From positions 2,232,001-2,296,000 of the forward strand of contig NZ_CP096882.1 in assembly GCF_023273875.1 (NCBI RefSeq): a DNA stretch of 64,000 bases, in the 5' to 3' direction. This DNA is from Pseudarthrobacter sp. SSS035. GTDB taxonomy: Bacteria; Actinomycetota; Actinomycetes; Actinomycetales; Micrococcaceae. The notes below the pieces were generated by a model that saw only the letters and a program-made list of their open reading frames with translations, did not search any database and was not told the origin of the DNA. The position numbers and the translations under genes were made by a program. Below, piece after piece: positions 40,787 through 48,368 of the stretch; within the stretch, counting starts at the first letter, position 1, and each line of letters begins with the position of its first letter.

Positions 40787-42274
40787 GTGTATCAAGCCGA
40801 ACCCCGGCAGGCCGACAACGCCGGCCTTAGCAAGGGCCTCAAGAACAGACACATGAATTTGATCGCCATTGGGGGCGTCATCGGTGCCGGGTTGTTCGTC
40901 GGCAGTGGCGTTGTGATCAGCAGCACCGGCCCGGCGGCCATCGTCTCGTTTGCGATCGCAGGCGTCATCACCTTGCTCCTCATGCGGATGCTGGCCGAAA
41001 TGGCCGTAGCGCGTCCGGTGGTGGGCTCTTTTTATGTCTACGCACGCCAGGCGCTGGGACAGCGGGCCGGGTTCGCCACCGGCTGGATGTACTGGTACTT
41101 CTTTGTGATTGTGGTGGCAGTCGAGGCGATTGCCGGTGGCCGGATCATCCAGCTGTGGTTCCCCATGGTTCCGTTGTGGATGCTCAGCCTGGGCCTGATG
41201 GTGGTACTGAGCGCCACGAACATGGCTTCGGCCCGCTCCTTCGGCGAGTTCGAGTACTGGTTCAGCTCCATCAAAGTGGTGGCCATCGTCCTGTTCCTGG
41301 GGCTGGGCGTACTGTGGATCACCGGCCTGTGGCCCGAGTCGACGCCGGGCATCGGCAACCTCTTTGACCACGGTGGCTTCACGCCGCTGGGCTGGGGTGC
41401 CGTGCTGGCCGCCGTCGTTCCCTGTGTGGCCTTCTACACCGGCGCGGAAATCATCACCATTGCGGCCGCCGAGTCCGAAGACCCCGAGCGTTCCGTCAAG
41501 AAGGCCATGCGCTCCATCGTGGCCCGGGTGGTGACCTTCTACGTCGGCTCGATCTTCGTGGTGGTGGCGATCCAGAGGTGGGATGCCGAGAGCGTCGGCG
41601 TGAGCCCCTACGCGGCGGTGCTGGACGTCCTGGGTATCCCGGCGGTGTCCACCATCATGAACTTCATTGTCCTCACGGCAGTGCTCTCGTGCCTGAACTC
41701 AGCCCTGTACACCACCTCGCGCATGCTGTTTGCGCTCACCCGCAACGGCGATGCCCCCAAGTTCTTCACCAAGCTGTCACGGAGCGGCGTTCCGCGCCGT
41801 GCCATCCTGCTGGGCACCACCGTGGGCTACGTTTCGGTGGTGTGTGTCTACGTGTGGGGCGATGTGGTGTTCGCCTTCCTGGTGAACTCCTACGGTGCCG
41901 TGGCGCTCTTCGTCTACCTGGCGATCGCACTGTCACAGGTGGTGCTGCGCAAGAGGCTGGACCGCGACGACCCCGGCGCGCTGAAACTGAAGATGTGGCT
42001 GTTCCCGTGGCTCAGCTACGCAACCATCGCGCTTATGCTCTTGGTCATCGCCGCCATGGCCCTGCTGCCCAGCACCCAGACCCAGTTCGTGATGAGCGGC
42101 GTGACGCTCGTGATCATCCTGCTCAGCTACGAGCTGCGCCGGCGCTACGGCCGTACGCCTGGAGAAGAAGCCGGCAACGACGCCGCCGACCTTCCGGCGG
42201 ATCCGTCCTTGGACCCCTCGGCTGAAGGGCTCGAGGAGGAGCCCGACAAGCAGCCGGTAGCGGCCCGCCCCTGA
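40787..42274 (+). CDS. Amino acid permease, APC family (AAT/GABA-type)
   Basis: The GTG at 40787 has GGAGGA upstream; an ATG at 40685 is in frame but unlikely. The 495-residue, 12-span protein begins GLSKGLKNRHMNLIAIGGVIGAGLFVGSGVVISSTGPAAIVSFAIAG, the APC helix 1 signature. It contains EIITIAAAESEDPERSVKKAMRS and NSALYTTSRMLFALTRNGDAPKFF. It is a proton-coupled amino acid importer of the GABA/D-serine/aromatic branch. Its place beside the taurine locus makes taurine or a related omega-amino compound a possible substrate. A strong terminator follows. Confidence 0.88.
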   Translation: MYQAEPRQADNAGLSKGLKNRHMNLIAIGGVIGAGLFVGSGVVISSTGPAAIVSFAIAGVITLLLMRMLAEMAVARPVVGSFYVYARQALGQRAGFATGWMYWYFFVIVVAVEAIAGGRIIQLWFPMVPLWMLSLGLMVVLSATNMASARSFGEFEYWFSSIKVVAIVLFLGLGVLWITGLWPESTPGIGNLFDHGGFTPLGWGAVLAAVVPCVAFYTGAEIITIAAAESEDPERSVKKAMRSIVARVVTFYVGSIFVVVAIQRWDAESVGVSPYAAVLDVLGIPAVSTIMNFIVLTAVLSCLNSALYTTSRMLFALTRNGDAPKFFTKLSRSGVPRRAILLGTTVGYVSVVCVYVWGDVVFAFLVNSYGAVALFVYLAIALSQVVLRKRLDRDDPGALKLKMWLFPWLSYATIALMLLVIAAMALLPSTQTQFVMSGVTLVIILLSYELRRRYGRTPGEEAGNDAADLPADPSLDPSAEGLEEEPDKQPVAARP

Positions 42275-42303
42275 TCTTCAGGCCGGATGTCCGTCCGGTC
42301 CGT

Positions 42304-42355
42304 AAAGCCCGCCGCGGGGAAGTGCCAATGGAGGCACATCCCCGCGGCGGGCTTT
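42304..42355. terminator. Strong terminator between the permease and the VWA gene
   Basis: AAAGCCCGCCGCGGGG (42304-42319) pairs perfectly with CCCCGCGGCGGGCTTT (42340-42355). Inside, GTGCC pairs with GGCAC around a 6-nt loop. T-rich and A-rich ends on the two sides let it work in both directions for the convergent permease and VWA genes. Confidence 0.85.
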
Positions 42356-42388
42356 TGCGTTGAGCGGCTTCGCCGCACGGGGGTAGCG

Positions 42389-44179
42389 TCAGCGGCGTCC
42401 GGCAAGCATGGCCAGGACCTGCCCGACGACGGCGGCACTGCTTCCGCGCGAGAGGTCCAGTGCGATGTTCCTGCGGTAATACGGCGAGAGATCCAGCCCC
42501 ACGCCCAGTCCGAAGATCTCCGCGTTGCCGGCGGCTTCGTGCGCCGCCACGACATCCCGGAGATGCTGTTCCAGATAGTGGCCGTCGTTGGCCAGGGCGG
42601 TGGCGCCGTCCATCGGGCTGCCGTCGGACACCACCAGCAGGATCCGCCGTTCGGAGCCGTTGCTCCCCGTGCCGCCGTTCCCAGGGCCGCCCCCGAGCCG
42701 AGCGCAGGCCCAGTCCACGGCCTCGCCGTCGACTCCTTCACGGAACAGGTCCTTCTTCATGAGCCCGGCAATGGCCGGGCGGGCCCGCCGCCACGGGGTG
42801 TCTGCGTCCTTGAAGACCAGGTGCCGCACCTCGTTGAGCCGCCCCGGATGCGGGGGCCTGCCGGTACGGATCCAGTCCTTCCCGGCGCGGCCGCCGTTCC
42901 AGGCGGCGGTGGTGAAGCCCAGGACTTCGCAGCGCGCCCCCGCCAGTTCCAGGGCGCGCGCGTAGACGTCCACCAGGGCGGCCACGGCGGCGCTGTGCTC
43001 CTTCATGGAACCGGAGCAGTCCACCAGGAACGTCACTGTAGCGTCGGTCCGGGGTTCGATCCGTTCGGTCCGGAACACCCTGCGGTCCCCGGATGCCGTG
43101 ACCAGCCGGGCGAGCCTGCTGCCGTCGAGCCGGCCCTCAATGGCGTCGCCGTCCCAGCCGTCCTGGACGGCTGTGGACAGCACCGCGCCCAGGGCACGGC
43201 CCAGCCGGGGCACGTTGATGCCCTGCCTGGCAATGTCGTCGTCCAGCTGCTGCCGATATCCGCGCAGTAGTTCGGCGCGGACCAAATCCGTGGCGTGGAG
43301 CTCGCGGTCATAGGCCGTGGTGAACTTTCGGTAGCCGTCCCCTCCGGCTTCCAGCGCATCGCTGCGCCCATACCCGGCGGTGGGGACGGCGTCGTCGTTG
43401 CTGTCCTGATCGAAGAGCAGCTGGAACTGCGGCACCCGGCCGCTGGAGCGGGAGGGCCGCGCTTCCCGGGCTTCCAGGTGCTCGCTGATGGCGGCGACGG
43501 TCTCCGCGATGGCGAGGGAATGGCGGGCAAAGCCCGGCTGGGAGAACCGTTCCCGCCGCAGGGCGGCCAGATGCGTGCCGAGGTGCGGGGCAAGCTCGGC
43601 CCGGGCGGATTCAATCCGGTCCTCGAAGTCCGGGGACATCGGCTCCGCGGTGATCCTCGCCCGGCAGACCTGGGCCACGGTGAAGAGAATGAGTCCCAGG
43701 TCCGTGTCCGCCAGCGTGGACGCCTCGAACTCCCGGGACCATTGCTGGAAGCGGCGGTTCAGGTTGGCCCGGACCCCCGGCATGGCGGCGTCGGCCAGCG
43801 ACTCGGTACGGAACTGTTCGAGCATCTCAAACACCAGCCTTCGTGCCGGCGTTGCGGGGCAGAACTCCGCATGCAGCGCGGCATCGCTGTGCTGCAGCCG
43901 CAGCGCCATGCCGTCCGCCGCGCCGCGGAAGGCGTCCAAGGTAACGGCGTCCGTGCCCGGGTGGAGATGGGGCGCGGGCATGGCCACCGGGGTGCTCTCC
44001 CGGTACAGCGCGGGGCCGCGGAAGTGCAGGCCGCCCTGCCTGCTGAGCCCGCGCATGGCTGCGGCGCACAGTTCAAGGGTCTGCTTGCGGCGGCGCAGCG
44101 AGGTGGCGGCGAGCTGCCGGGCGGCGGTCTCCGCCCCTTCCCTCTCCGCCTGCTCCGTCTGTTCCGCCAGGGAGGCCAT
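42389..44179 (-). CDS. VWA-domain protein, CobT-like
   Basis: The 596-residue protein has a helical, Arg-rich N-terminal half (AARQLAATSLRRRKQTLELCAAAMRGL). The C-terminal von Willebrand A domain has the MIDAS motif DCSGSM (TVTFLVDCSGSMKEHSAAVAALVDVYARALEL) and LLVVSDGSPMDGATALAND. This layout matches the CobT subunit of aerobic cobaltochelatase and related VWA partners of AAA ATPases. No CobN or other cobalamin gene is near. It follows the CobS-like gene by 9 bp in an IclR-AAA-VWA operon, so it probably works with that ATPase in metal insertion or protein remodelling. Confidence 0.85.
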   Translation of the reverse strand: MASLAEQTEQAEREGAETAARQLAATSLRRRKQTLELCAAAMRGLSRQGGLHFRGPALYRESTPVAMPAPHLHPGTDAVTLDAFRGAADGMALRLQHSDAALHAEFCPATPARRLVFEMLEQFRTESLADAAMPGVRANLNRRFQQWSREFEASTLADTDLGLILFTVAQVCRARITAEPMSPDFEDRIESARAELAPHLGTHLAALRRERFSQPGFARHSLAIAETVAAISEHLEAREARPSRSSGRVPQFQLLFDQDSNDDAVPTAGYGRSDALEAGGDGYRKFTTAYDRELHATDLVRAELLRGYRQQLDDDIARQGINVPRLGRALGAVLSTAVQDGWDGDAIEGRLDGSRLARLVTASGDRRVFRTERIEPRTDATVTFLVDCSGSMKEHSAAVAALVDVYARALELAGARCEVLGFTTAAWNGGRAGKDWIRTGRPPHPGRLNEVRHLVFKDADTPWRRARPAIAGLMKKDLFREGVDGEAVDWACARLGGGPGNGGTGSNGSERRILLVVSDGSPMDGATALANDGHYLEQHLRDVVAAHEAAGNAEIFGLGVGLDLSPYYRRNIALDLSRGSSAAVVGQVLAMLAGRR

Positions 44180-44188
44180 GGGCGGCCC

Positions 44189-45211
44189 TTAGCTGGCCGC
44201 GGCGGCAGCGAAGGCGCGGGTCGGCGGCAGCTCGGCGGGCAGGTACCCCGAGGTCCGTGGCGCTTCCAGCTCCCGGTCAAAGCAGCGCTGGAAGTACTCG
44301 GCAATGAGTGGCTGCTCGGCTTCATCGCACTTGTTGACGAAGGACAGCTGGAACGCCTTGCCGGGATCGCCGAAGATCCCGATGTTCTCGGCCCAGGTGA
44401 TGACGGTGCGCGGGGACATCAGGGTGGACAGATCGCCCACCCGGAAGCCGTCCCGCGTCAGCTTGGCCACGGCCACCATGGACGCCACCAGTTTTCGGCC
44501 GGCCGCGTCGTCCAGCTCAGGGACCCGCGCCAGCACGATCCCGATCTCGTCCTCCGCCGGGGGATGGTTCAGGGCGGCGACGATGTTCCAGCGGTCGATC
44601 TGCGCATGGTTGAGCCGCTGGACGCCGTGGTACATGCCGTTGAGGTTTCCCAGTCCCACGGTGTTGGCCGTGGCAAAGAGCCGGAACCCGGGGTGCACGT
44701 CAAGGACCCGGTTCTGGTCCAGCAGGGTCAGCTTGCCGTCGCGTTCCAGAAGCCGCTGGATCACGAACATCACGTCCGGGCGGCCGGCGTCGTACTCGTC
44801 CAGGATCAGGGCCACGGGCCGTTGGATGGCCCAGGGGACAATCCCTTCCTGGAACTCGGTGACCTGCTTGCCGTCCTTCAGCACCACGGTGTCGCGGCCC
44901 ACCAGGTCAAGGCGGCTGATGTGGCCGTCCAGGTTCACCCGGACACAGGGCCAGTTCAGCCGCGCGGCCACCTGCTCGATGTGCGTGGACTTGCCTGTGC
45001 CGTGCAGGCCCTGGAGCAGCATCCGCCGGTTCCGGGTGAAGGCGGCCAGGATGGCCAGGGTGACGTCGTGGTTGAAACGGTAGGCGGGGTCCACCTCGGG
45101 GACGTGCTCGTCGGCTTCCCGGAAGGCCGCCACCTTGAGGTCAGAATCGAGATTGAACACCTCGCGGACTGAAACCATCTCGTCCGGCATCAGGCGGCTC
45201 AGCTGGTCCAC
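44189..45211 (-). CDS. AAA ATPase of the MoxR/CobS type
   Basis: The 340-residue ATPase has VFNLDSDLKVAAFREADEHVPEVDPAYRFN at the N-terminus, Walker A MLLQGLHGTGKSTHIEQVAARL, Walker B PVALILDEYDAGRPDVMFVIQRLLE, sensor 1 RLFATANTVGLG, and RTVITWAENIGIFGDPGKAFQLSFVNKCDEAE. These are close to CobS. It starts 13 bp inside the end of the IclR gene, so translation is coupled to that regulator, and the VWA gene follows. CobS/T pairs drive metal insertion with CobN, which is absent here. Confidence 0.9.
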   Translation of the reverse strand: MDQLSRLMPDEMVSVREVFNLDSDLKVAAFREADEHVPEVDPAYRFNHDVTLAILAAFTRNRRMLLQGLHGTGKSTHIEQVAARLNWPCVRVNLDGHISRLDLVGRDTVVLKDGKQVTEFQEGIVPWAIQRPVALILDEYDAGRPDVMFVIQRLLERDGKLTLLDQNRVLDVHPGFRLFATANTVGLGNLNGMYHGVQRLNHAQIDRWNIVAALNHPPAEDEIGIVLARVPELDDAAGRKLVASMVAVAKLTRDGFRVGDLSTLMSPRTVITWAENIGIFGDPGKAFQLSFVNKCDEAEQPLIAEYFQRCFDRELEAPRTSGYLPAELPPTRAFAAAAAS

Positions 45212-46125
45212 AGCTCGTCCTCCACGCCGTCAGAGCGGCCCGCGTCGATGCCGGCCGCCCCGGCCTGGCTGCCCCCGGTGGTGCTGCCGCCGTCGACGGT
45301 TCCTTCAGCGGTGCCGGAACCGGCCTCTGCCTCGATCAGACCGATCGCCGCCGCAGCACGCTGCAGGGCCGGGAGCAGCTTCAGCCCCTTCTCGGGGGTG
45401 AGCCGCATGACCGGCGCCTGGACCGCGACGCAGAGGTTGGACACGGTGTTCGCTGTGGGAACCAGCACGGCCACGCACACCATGCCTGGGAGGAATTCCT
45501 CGTCGTCGATCGCGTAGCCGTCCCGGCGGACGCGCTGGAGTTCCTCCTCGATCAGCTCGGGGTCCGTCACGGTCTTGTTCGTGTAGCGTTCCAGCGGCGC
45601 GGCGGCAATGAGGCGCCTGCGCTGTGCCGGGCTGAGCTGGGAGAGGATCATCTTCCCGCTGGCCGAGCAGTGCACCGGCACCCGGGAGCCGGGCTGGAGG
45701 GTGATCCGCAGCGGTTCGGACGTTTCGATACGGTCCAGGTAGACCACTTCGCTGCCGGACACCGCCGTCACGTTGCAGCTCTCGCCCAGTTCCGCGACCA
45801 GGTTTCGCAGCACCGCATGGCGTGCGCCGTGGTGCATGTCATTGATCAGCAGATTCTCCGCCATGCGCCGCAGCCGCACCCCGGTGCCGTAGTGCCGGCC
45901 GTTGTTCTCCCGGATCAGAAGGCCGGAGCCTTCCAGCTGCTGCAGCATGCGGTGCAGCGTGGGCTTGGGTGTGCCCGTTTCCTCCACCAGGCCCTGGAGC
46001 GTGAAGAGCTGGTCCTTGGTGGCGATCAGTTCCAGCAGCGAGAACAGCCGCATGGTGGGCGTGTCCCCGGCCAGCTCCGTCGGCGCCTGCAGGGCGGGCT
46101 CGCCCAGCCTGTGAATCTCAGCCAT
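45199..46125 (-). CDS. IclR-family transcriptional regulator
   Basis: The ATG at 46125 (MAEIHRLGEP) follows GGAGGA. The 308-residue protein has the IclR winged helix (MRLFSLLELIATKDQLFTLQGLVEETGTPKPTLHRMLQQLEGSGLLIRE). The effector domain includes CNVTAVSGSEVVYLDRIE, PVHCSASGKMILSQLS and GYAIDDEEFLPGMVCVAVLVP. A Gly/Ala/Thr-rich tail follows. It is divergent from xsc, with palindromes between them, so it very probably controls xsc. Its 3' end overlaps the AAA gene. Confidence 0.92.
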   Translation of the reverse strand: MAEIHRLGEPALQAPTELAGDTPTMRLFSLLELIATKDQLFTLQGLVEETGTPKPTLHRMLQQLEGSGLLIRENNGRHYGTGVRLRRMAENLLINDMHHGARHAVLRNLVAELGESCNVTAVSGSEVVYLDRIETSEPLRITLQPGSRVPVHCSASGKMILSQLSPAQRRRLIAAAPLERYTNKTVTDPELIEEELQRVRRDGYAIDDEEFLPGMVCVAVLVPTANTVSNLCVAVQAPVMRLTPEKGLKLLPALQRAAAAIGLIEAEAGSGTAEGTVDGGSTTGGSQAGAAGIDAGRSDGVEDELWTS

Positions 46126-46182
46126 TTTGTTGTCCTCCACGTGGTCAAGCCGCACCGAAATTGGCATCTGGTTCAAGAATAT

Positions 46183-46278
46183 CGTACGCATCGTTCCGAA
46201 TAATTGAAATACCCGTTGACGTTATTGTTTTTTTGCCATAATCTCGGCATCAGCACCAAAACAGGAACGCTACGTTCC
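46183..46278. promoter_or_regulatory. Divergent IclR/xsc control region
   Basis: GGAAC-GCTAC-GTTCC (46264-46278) is a perfect palindrome. GGAAC-GATGC-GTACG (minus strand, 46197-46183) is a degenerate second copy. Between them TTGACG (46216-46221) and CATAAT (46237-46242) make a plausible rightward promoter for xsc, with a 15-nt spacer. The palindrome lies just downstream of the expected start point, a repressor-like position. The adjacent IclR protein is the natural ligand. Confidence 0.65.
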
Positions 46279-46331
46279 ATTTTTTATAGTCAAACGTATC
46301 TGGGCGAAATCCTGGAGGAGGAGCAATCATC

Positions 46332-48242
46332 ATGAGCCAAGACACCGTCGAACTCTCATCCGTTGCCGACGACGGCACGGCAGAAGCGCTCGTCACCGAC
46401 TCATCCGAGGGGCGGGGCAAAGGCGCCCCGGCCCAGGGAGCACCGGCCAAGGCCGCCCGCGAAGTCGCCAAGGGCGTGCAGAAAATGACACCCTCGGAGG
46501 CCTTCGTGGAGACCATGGTCGCCAACGACGTCACCGACATTTTCGGCATCATGGGTTCAGCCTTCATGGACGCCATGGACATCTTCGCCCCCGCAGGCAT
46601 CCGTCTGGTTCCAGTGGTCCACGAGCAGGGCGCAGCCCACATGGCTGACGGCTATGCCCGTGCCAGCGGACGCCACGGCGTGGTCATCGGCCAGAACGGC
46701 CCGGGCATCAGCAACTGCGTCACCGGCATCGCCGCGGCATTCTGGGCGCACAGCCCCGTGGTCATCGTGACGCCGGAAGCCGGCACCACGGGCATCGGCC
46801 TCGGCGGCTTCCAGGAGGCCAAGCAGCTGCCCATGTTCCAGGAATTCACCAAATACCAGGGCCACGTGACCCACCCGGCCCGCATGGCCGAATTCACCGG
46901 CCGCTGCTTCGACCGCGCCATGTCTGAAAACGGACCCACACAGCTGAACATCCCGCGTGACTATTTCTACGGCGAGATCACTGTCGAGATCCCGCAGCCG
47001 CGCCGCGTGGATCGCGGCGCCGGCGGTACCAAGAGCCTGGACGAGGCAGCCGCCCTGCTCGCCACGGCCAAGTTCCCCGTGATCGTCTCCGGCGGCGGCG
47101 TGGTCATGGCCGACGGTGTCGAGGAATGCAAAGCCCTGGCCGAACGCCTGGGCGCCCCGGTGGTCAACAGCTACCAGCACAACGACTCCTTCCCGGCCAG
47201 CCACCCGCTCTGGGCCGGTCCGCTGGGCTACCAGGGATCCAAGGCAGGCATGAAGCTCATCTCCCAGGCTGACGTCGTGATCGCCCTCGGCACCCGTCTG
47301 GGCCCGTTCGGCACCCTGCCGCAGTACGGCCAGGCGTACTGGCCCACCGAAGCGAAGATCATCCAGATCGACGCCGACCACACCATGCTGGGCCTGGTCA
47401 AGAAGATCAGCGTGGGCATCTGCGGCGATGCCAAGGCCGTGGCACTTGAGCTGAGCAAGCGCCTGGACCAGCTCACCCTCGCCTGCGACGCCACGAAGGC
47501 CGAGCGTGCCGCCACTATCAAGGCCGAGAAGGAAAGCTGGGAAGAGGAACTCACCGCGTGGACGCACGAAAAGGATGAGTACAGCCTCGACATGCTCGAG
47601 GAGCACAAGAACGAAGACGGCAACTGGCTGTCCCCGCGCCAGGTGCTCCGCGAGCTGGAGAAGGCCATGCCGGAGAACGTCATGATCTCCACGGACATCG
47701 GCAACATCAACTCAGTGGCCCACAGCTACCTGCGCTTCGAGAAACCGCGCAGCTTCTTCGCCCCGATGAGCTTCGGCAACTGCGGCTACGCCCTGCCGAC
47801 CATGATCGGCGCCAAGGCAGCAGCCATGGACCGTCCCGCCGTGGCCTACGCCGGCGACGGTGCCTGGGCCATGAGCATGGGCGAAGTCCTCACCGCCGTG
47901 CGGCACGACATCCCTGTTACCGCCGTCGTCTTCCGTAACCGCCAGTGGGGTGCGGAGAAAAAGAACCAGGTGGAGTTCTACAACCGACGCTTCATCGCCG
48001 GAGAACTCGACAACGGCGAGAGCTTCGCCGCCATGGCCCAGACCATGGGAGCCGAAGGCATCGTGGTCGACCAGCTCGACGAGGTGGGCCCCGCGCTCAA
48101 GCGCGCGCTCGCCGCCCAGATGGAAGAGGGCAAGACCACGGTCATCGAGATTATGTGCACCCGCGAACTGGGAGACCCCTTCCGCCGCGATGCCCTCGCG
48201 AAGCCGGTCCGCACGCTCGAGAAGTACAAGGACTACGTGTAA
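46332..48242 (+). CDS. xsc: Sulfoacetaldehyde acetyltransferase
   Basis: The ATG follows GGAGGAGGAG. This 636-residue ThDP enzyme converts sulfoacetaldehyde plus phosphate to acetyl phosphate and sulfite. The evidence is FGIMGSAFMDAMDIF, HEQGAAHMADGYARASGRHGVVIGQNGPGISNCVT, GGFQEAKQLPMF, QLNIPRDYFYGEI, the ThDP motif GDGAWAMSMGE, and the Xsc-typical FRNRQWGAEKKNQVEFYNRRFIAGELDN. These match Xsc rather than glyoxylate carboligase. About 50 extra N-terminal residues (Ala/Gly/Lys-rich) precede the usual start. It is divergent from the IclR operon and ends at a strong terminator. The tauR, ald, tpa and pta neighbours confirm the pathway. Confidence 0.93.
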   Translation: MSQDTVELSSVADDGTAEALVTDSSEGRGKGAPAQGAPAKAAREVAKGVQKMTPSEAFVETMVANDVTDIFGIMGSAFMDAMDIFAPAGIRLVPVVHEQGAAHMADGYARASGRHGVVIGQNGPGISNCVTGIAAAFWAHSPVVIVTPEAGTTGIGLGGFQEAKQLPMFQEFTKYQGHVTHPARMAEFTGRCFDRAMSENGPTQLNIPRDYFYGEITVEIPQPRRVDRGAGGTKSLDEAAALLATAKFPVIVSGGGVVMADGVEECKALAERLGAPVVNSYQHNDSFPASHPLWAGPLGYQGSKAGMKLISQADVVIALGTRLGPFGTLPQYGQAYWPTEAKIIQIDADHTMLGLVKKISVGICGDAKAVALELSKRLDQLTLACDATKAERAATIKAEKESWEEELTAWTHEKDEYSLDMLEEHKNEDGNWLSPRQVLRELEKAMPENVMISTDIGNINSVAHSYLRFEKPRSFFAPMSFGNCGYALPTMIGAKAAAMDRPAVAYAGDGAWAMSMGEVLTAVRHDIPVTAVVFRNRQWGAEKKNQVEFYNRRFIAGELDNGESFAAMAQTMGAEGIVVDQLDEVGPALKRALAAQMEEGKTTVIEIMCTRELGDPFRRDALAKPVRTLEKYKDYV

Positions 48243-48267
48243 ACCGGACAGCCAGTGGTAGGTGACA

Positions 48268-48305
48268 CAAAGACTCCCCGGACCGAAAGGTCCGGGGAGT
48301 CTTTG
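48268..48305 (+). terminator. Intrinsic terminator of xsc
   Basis: CAAAGACTCCCCGGACC and GGTCCGGGGAGTCTTTG pair perfectly (17 bp) around a GAAA tetraloop. The hairpin lies 26 bp after the xsc stop and is followed by GCTTTT. It can also serve the convergent regulator gene ending at 48369. Confidence 0.92.
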
Positions 48306-48368
48306 GCTTTTGCCGGTGCTAAGAGGCCGGACCGTTGCCGGCGCCTGGTCCGGCGCCGCGGGACCGGA

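Noticed and set aside
43295..45172. 625-codon + strand open frame opposite the VWA and AAA genes
   Set aside because: Composition is that of a mirror frame (Gly/Arg/His/Gln-rich). The minus-strand proteins have clear MIDAS and Walker motifs.
42389..45211. Cobaltochelatase (cobalamin synthesis) role for the AAA/VWA pair
   Set aside because: No cobN or other cob gene is present, and the operon is joined to an IclR gene facing xsc. The fold resemblance alone does not establish cobalt insertion.
46332..48242. Annotation as glyoxylate carboligase or acetolactate synthase
   Set aside because: Only the ThDP fold is shared. QNGPGISN, GGFQEAKQ, NIPRDYF and the FRNRQWGAEKKN motif, plus tpa/pta/ald/tauR neighbours, point to sulfoacetaldehyde acetyltransferase.
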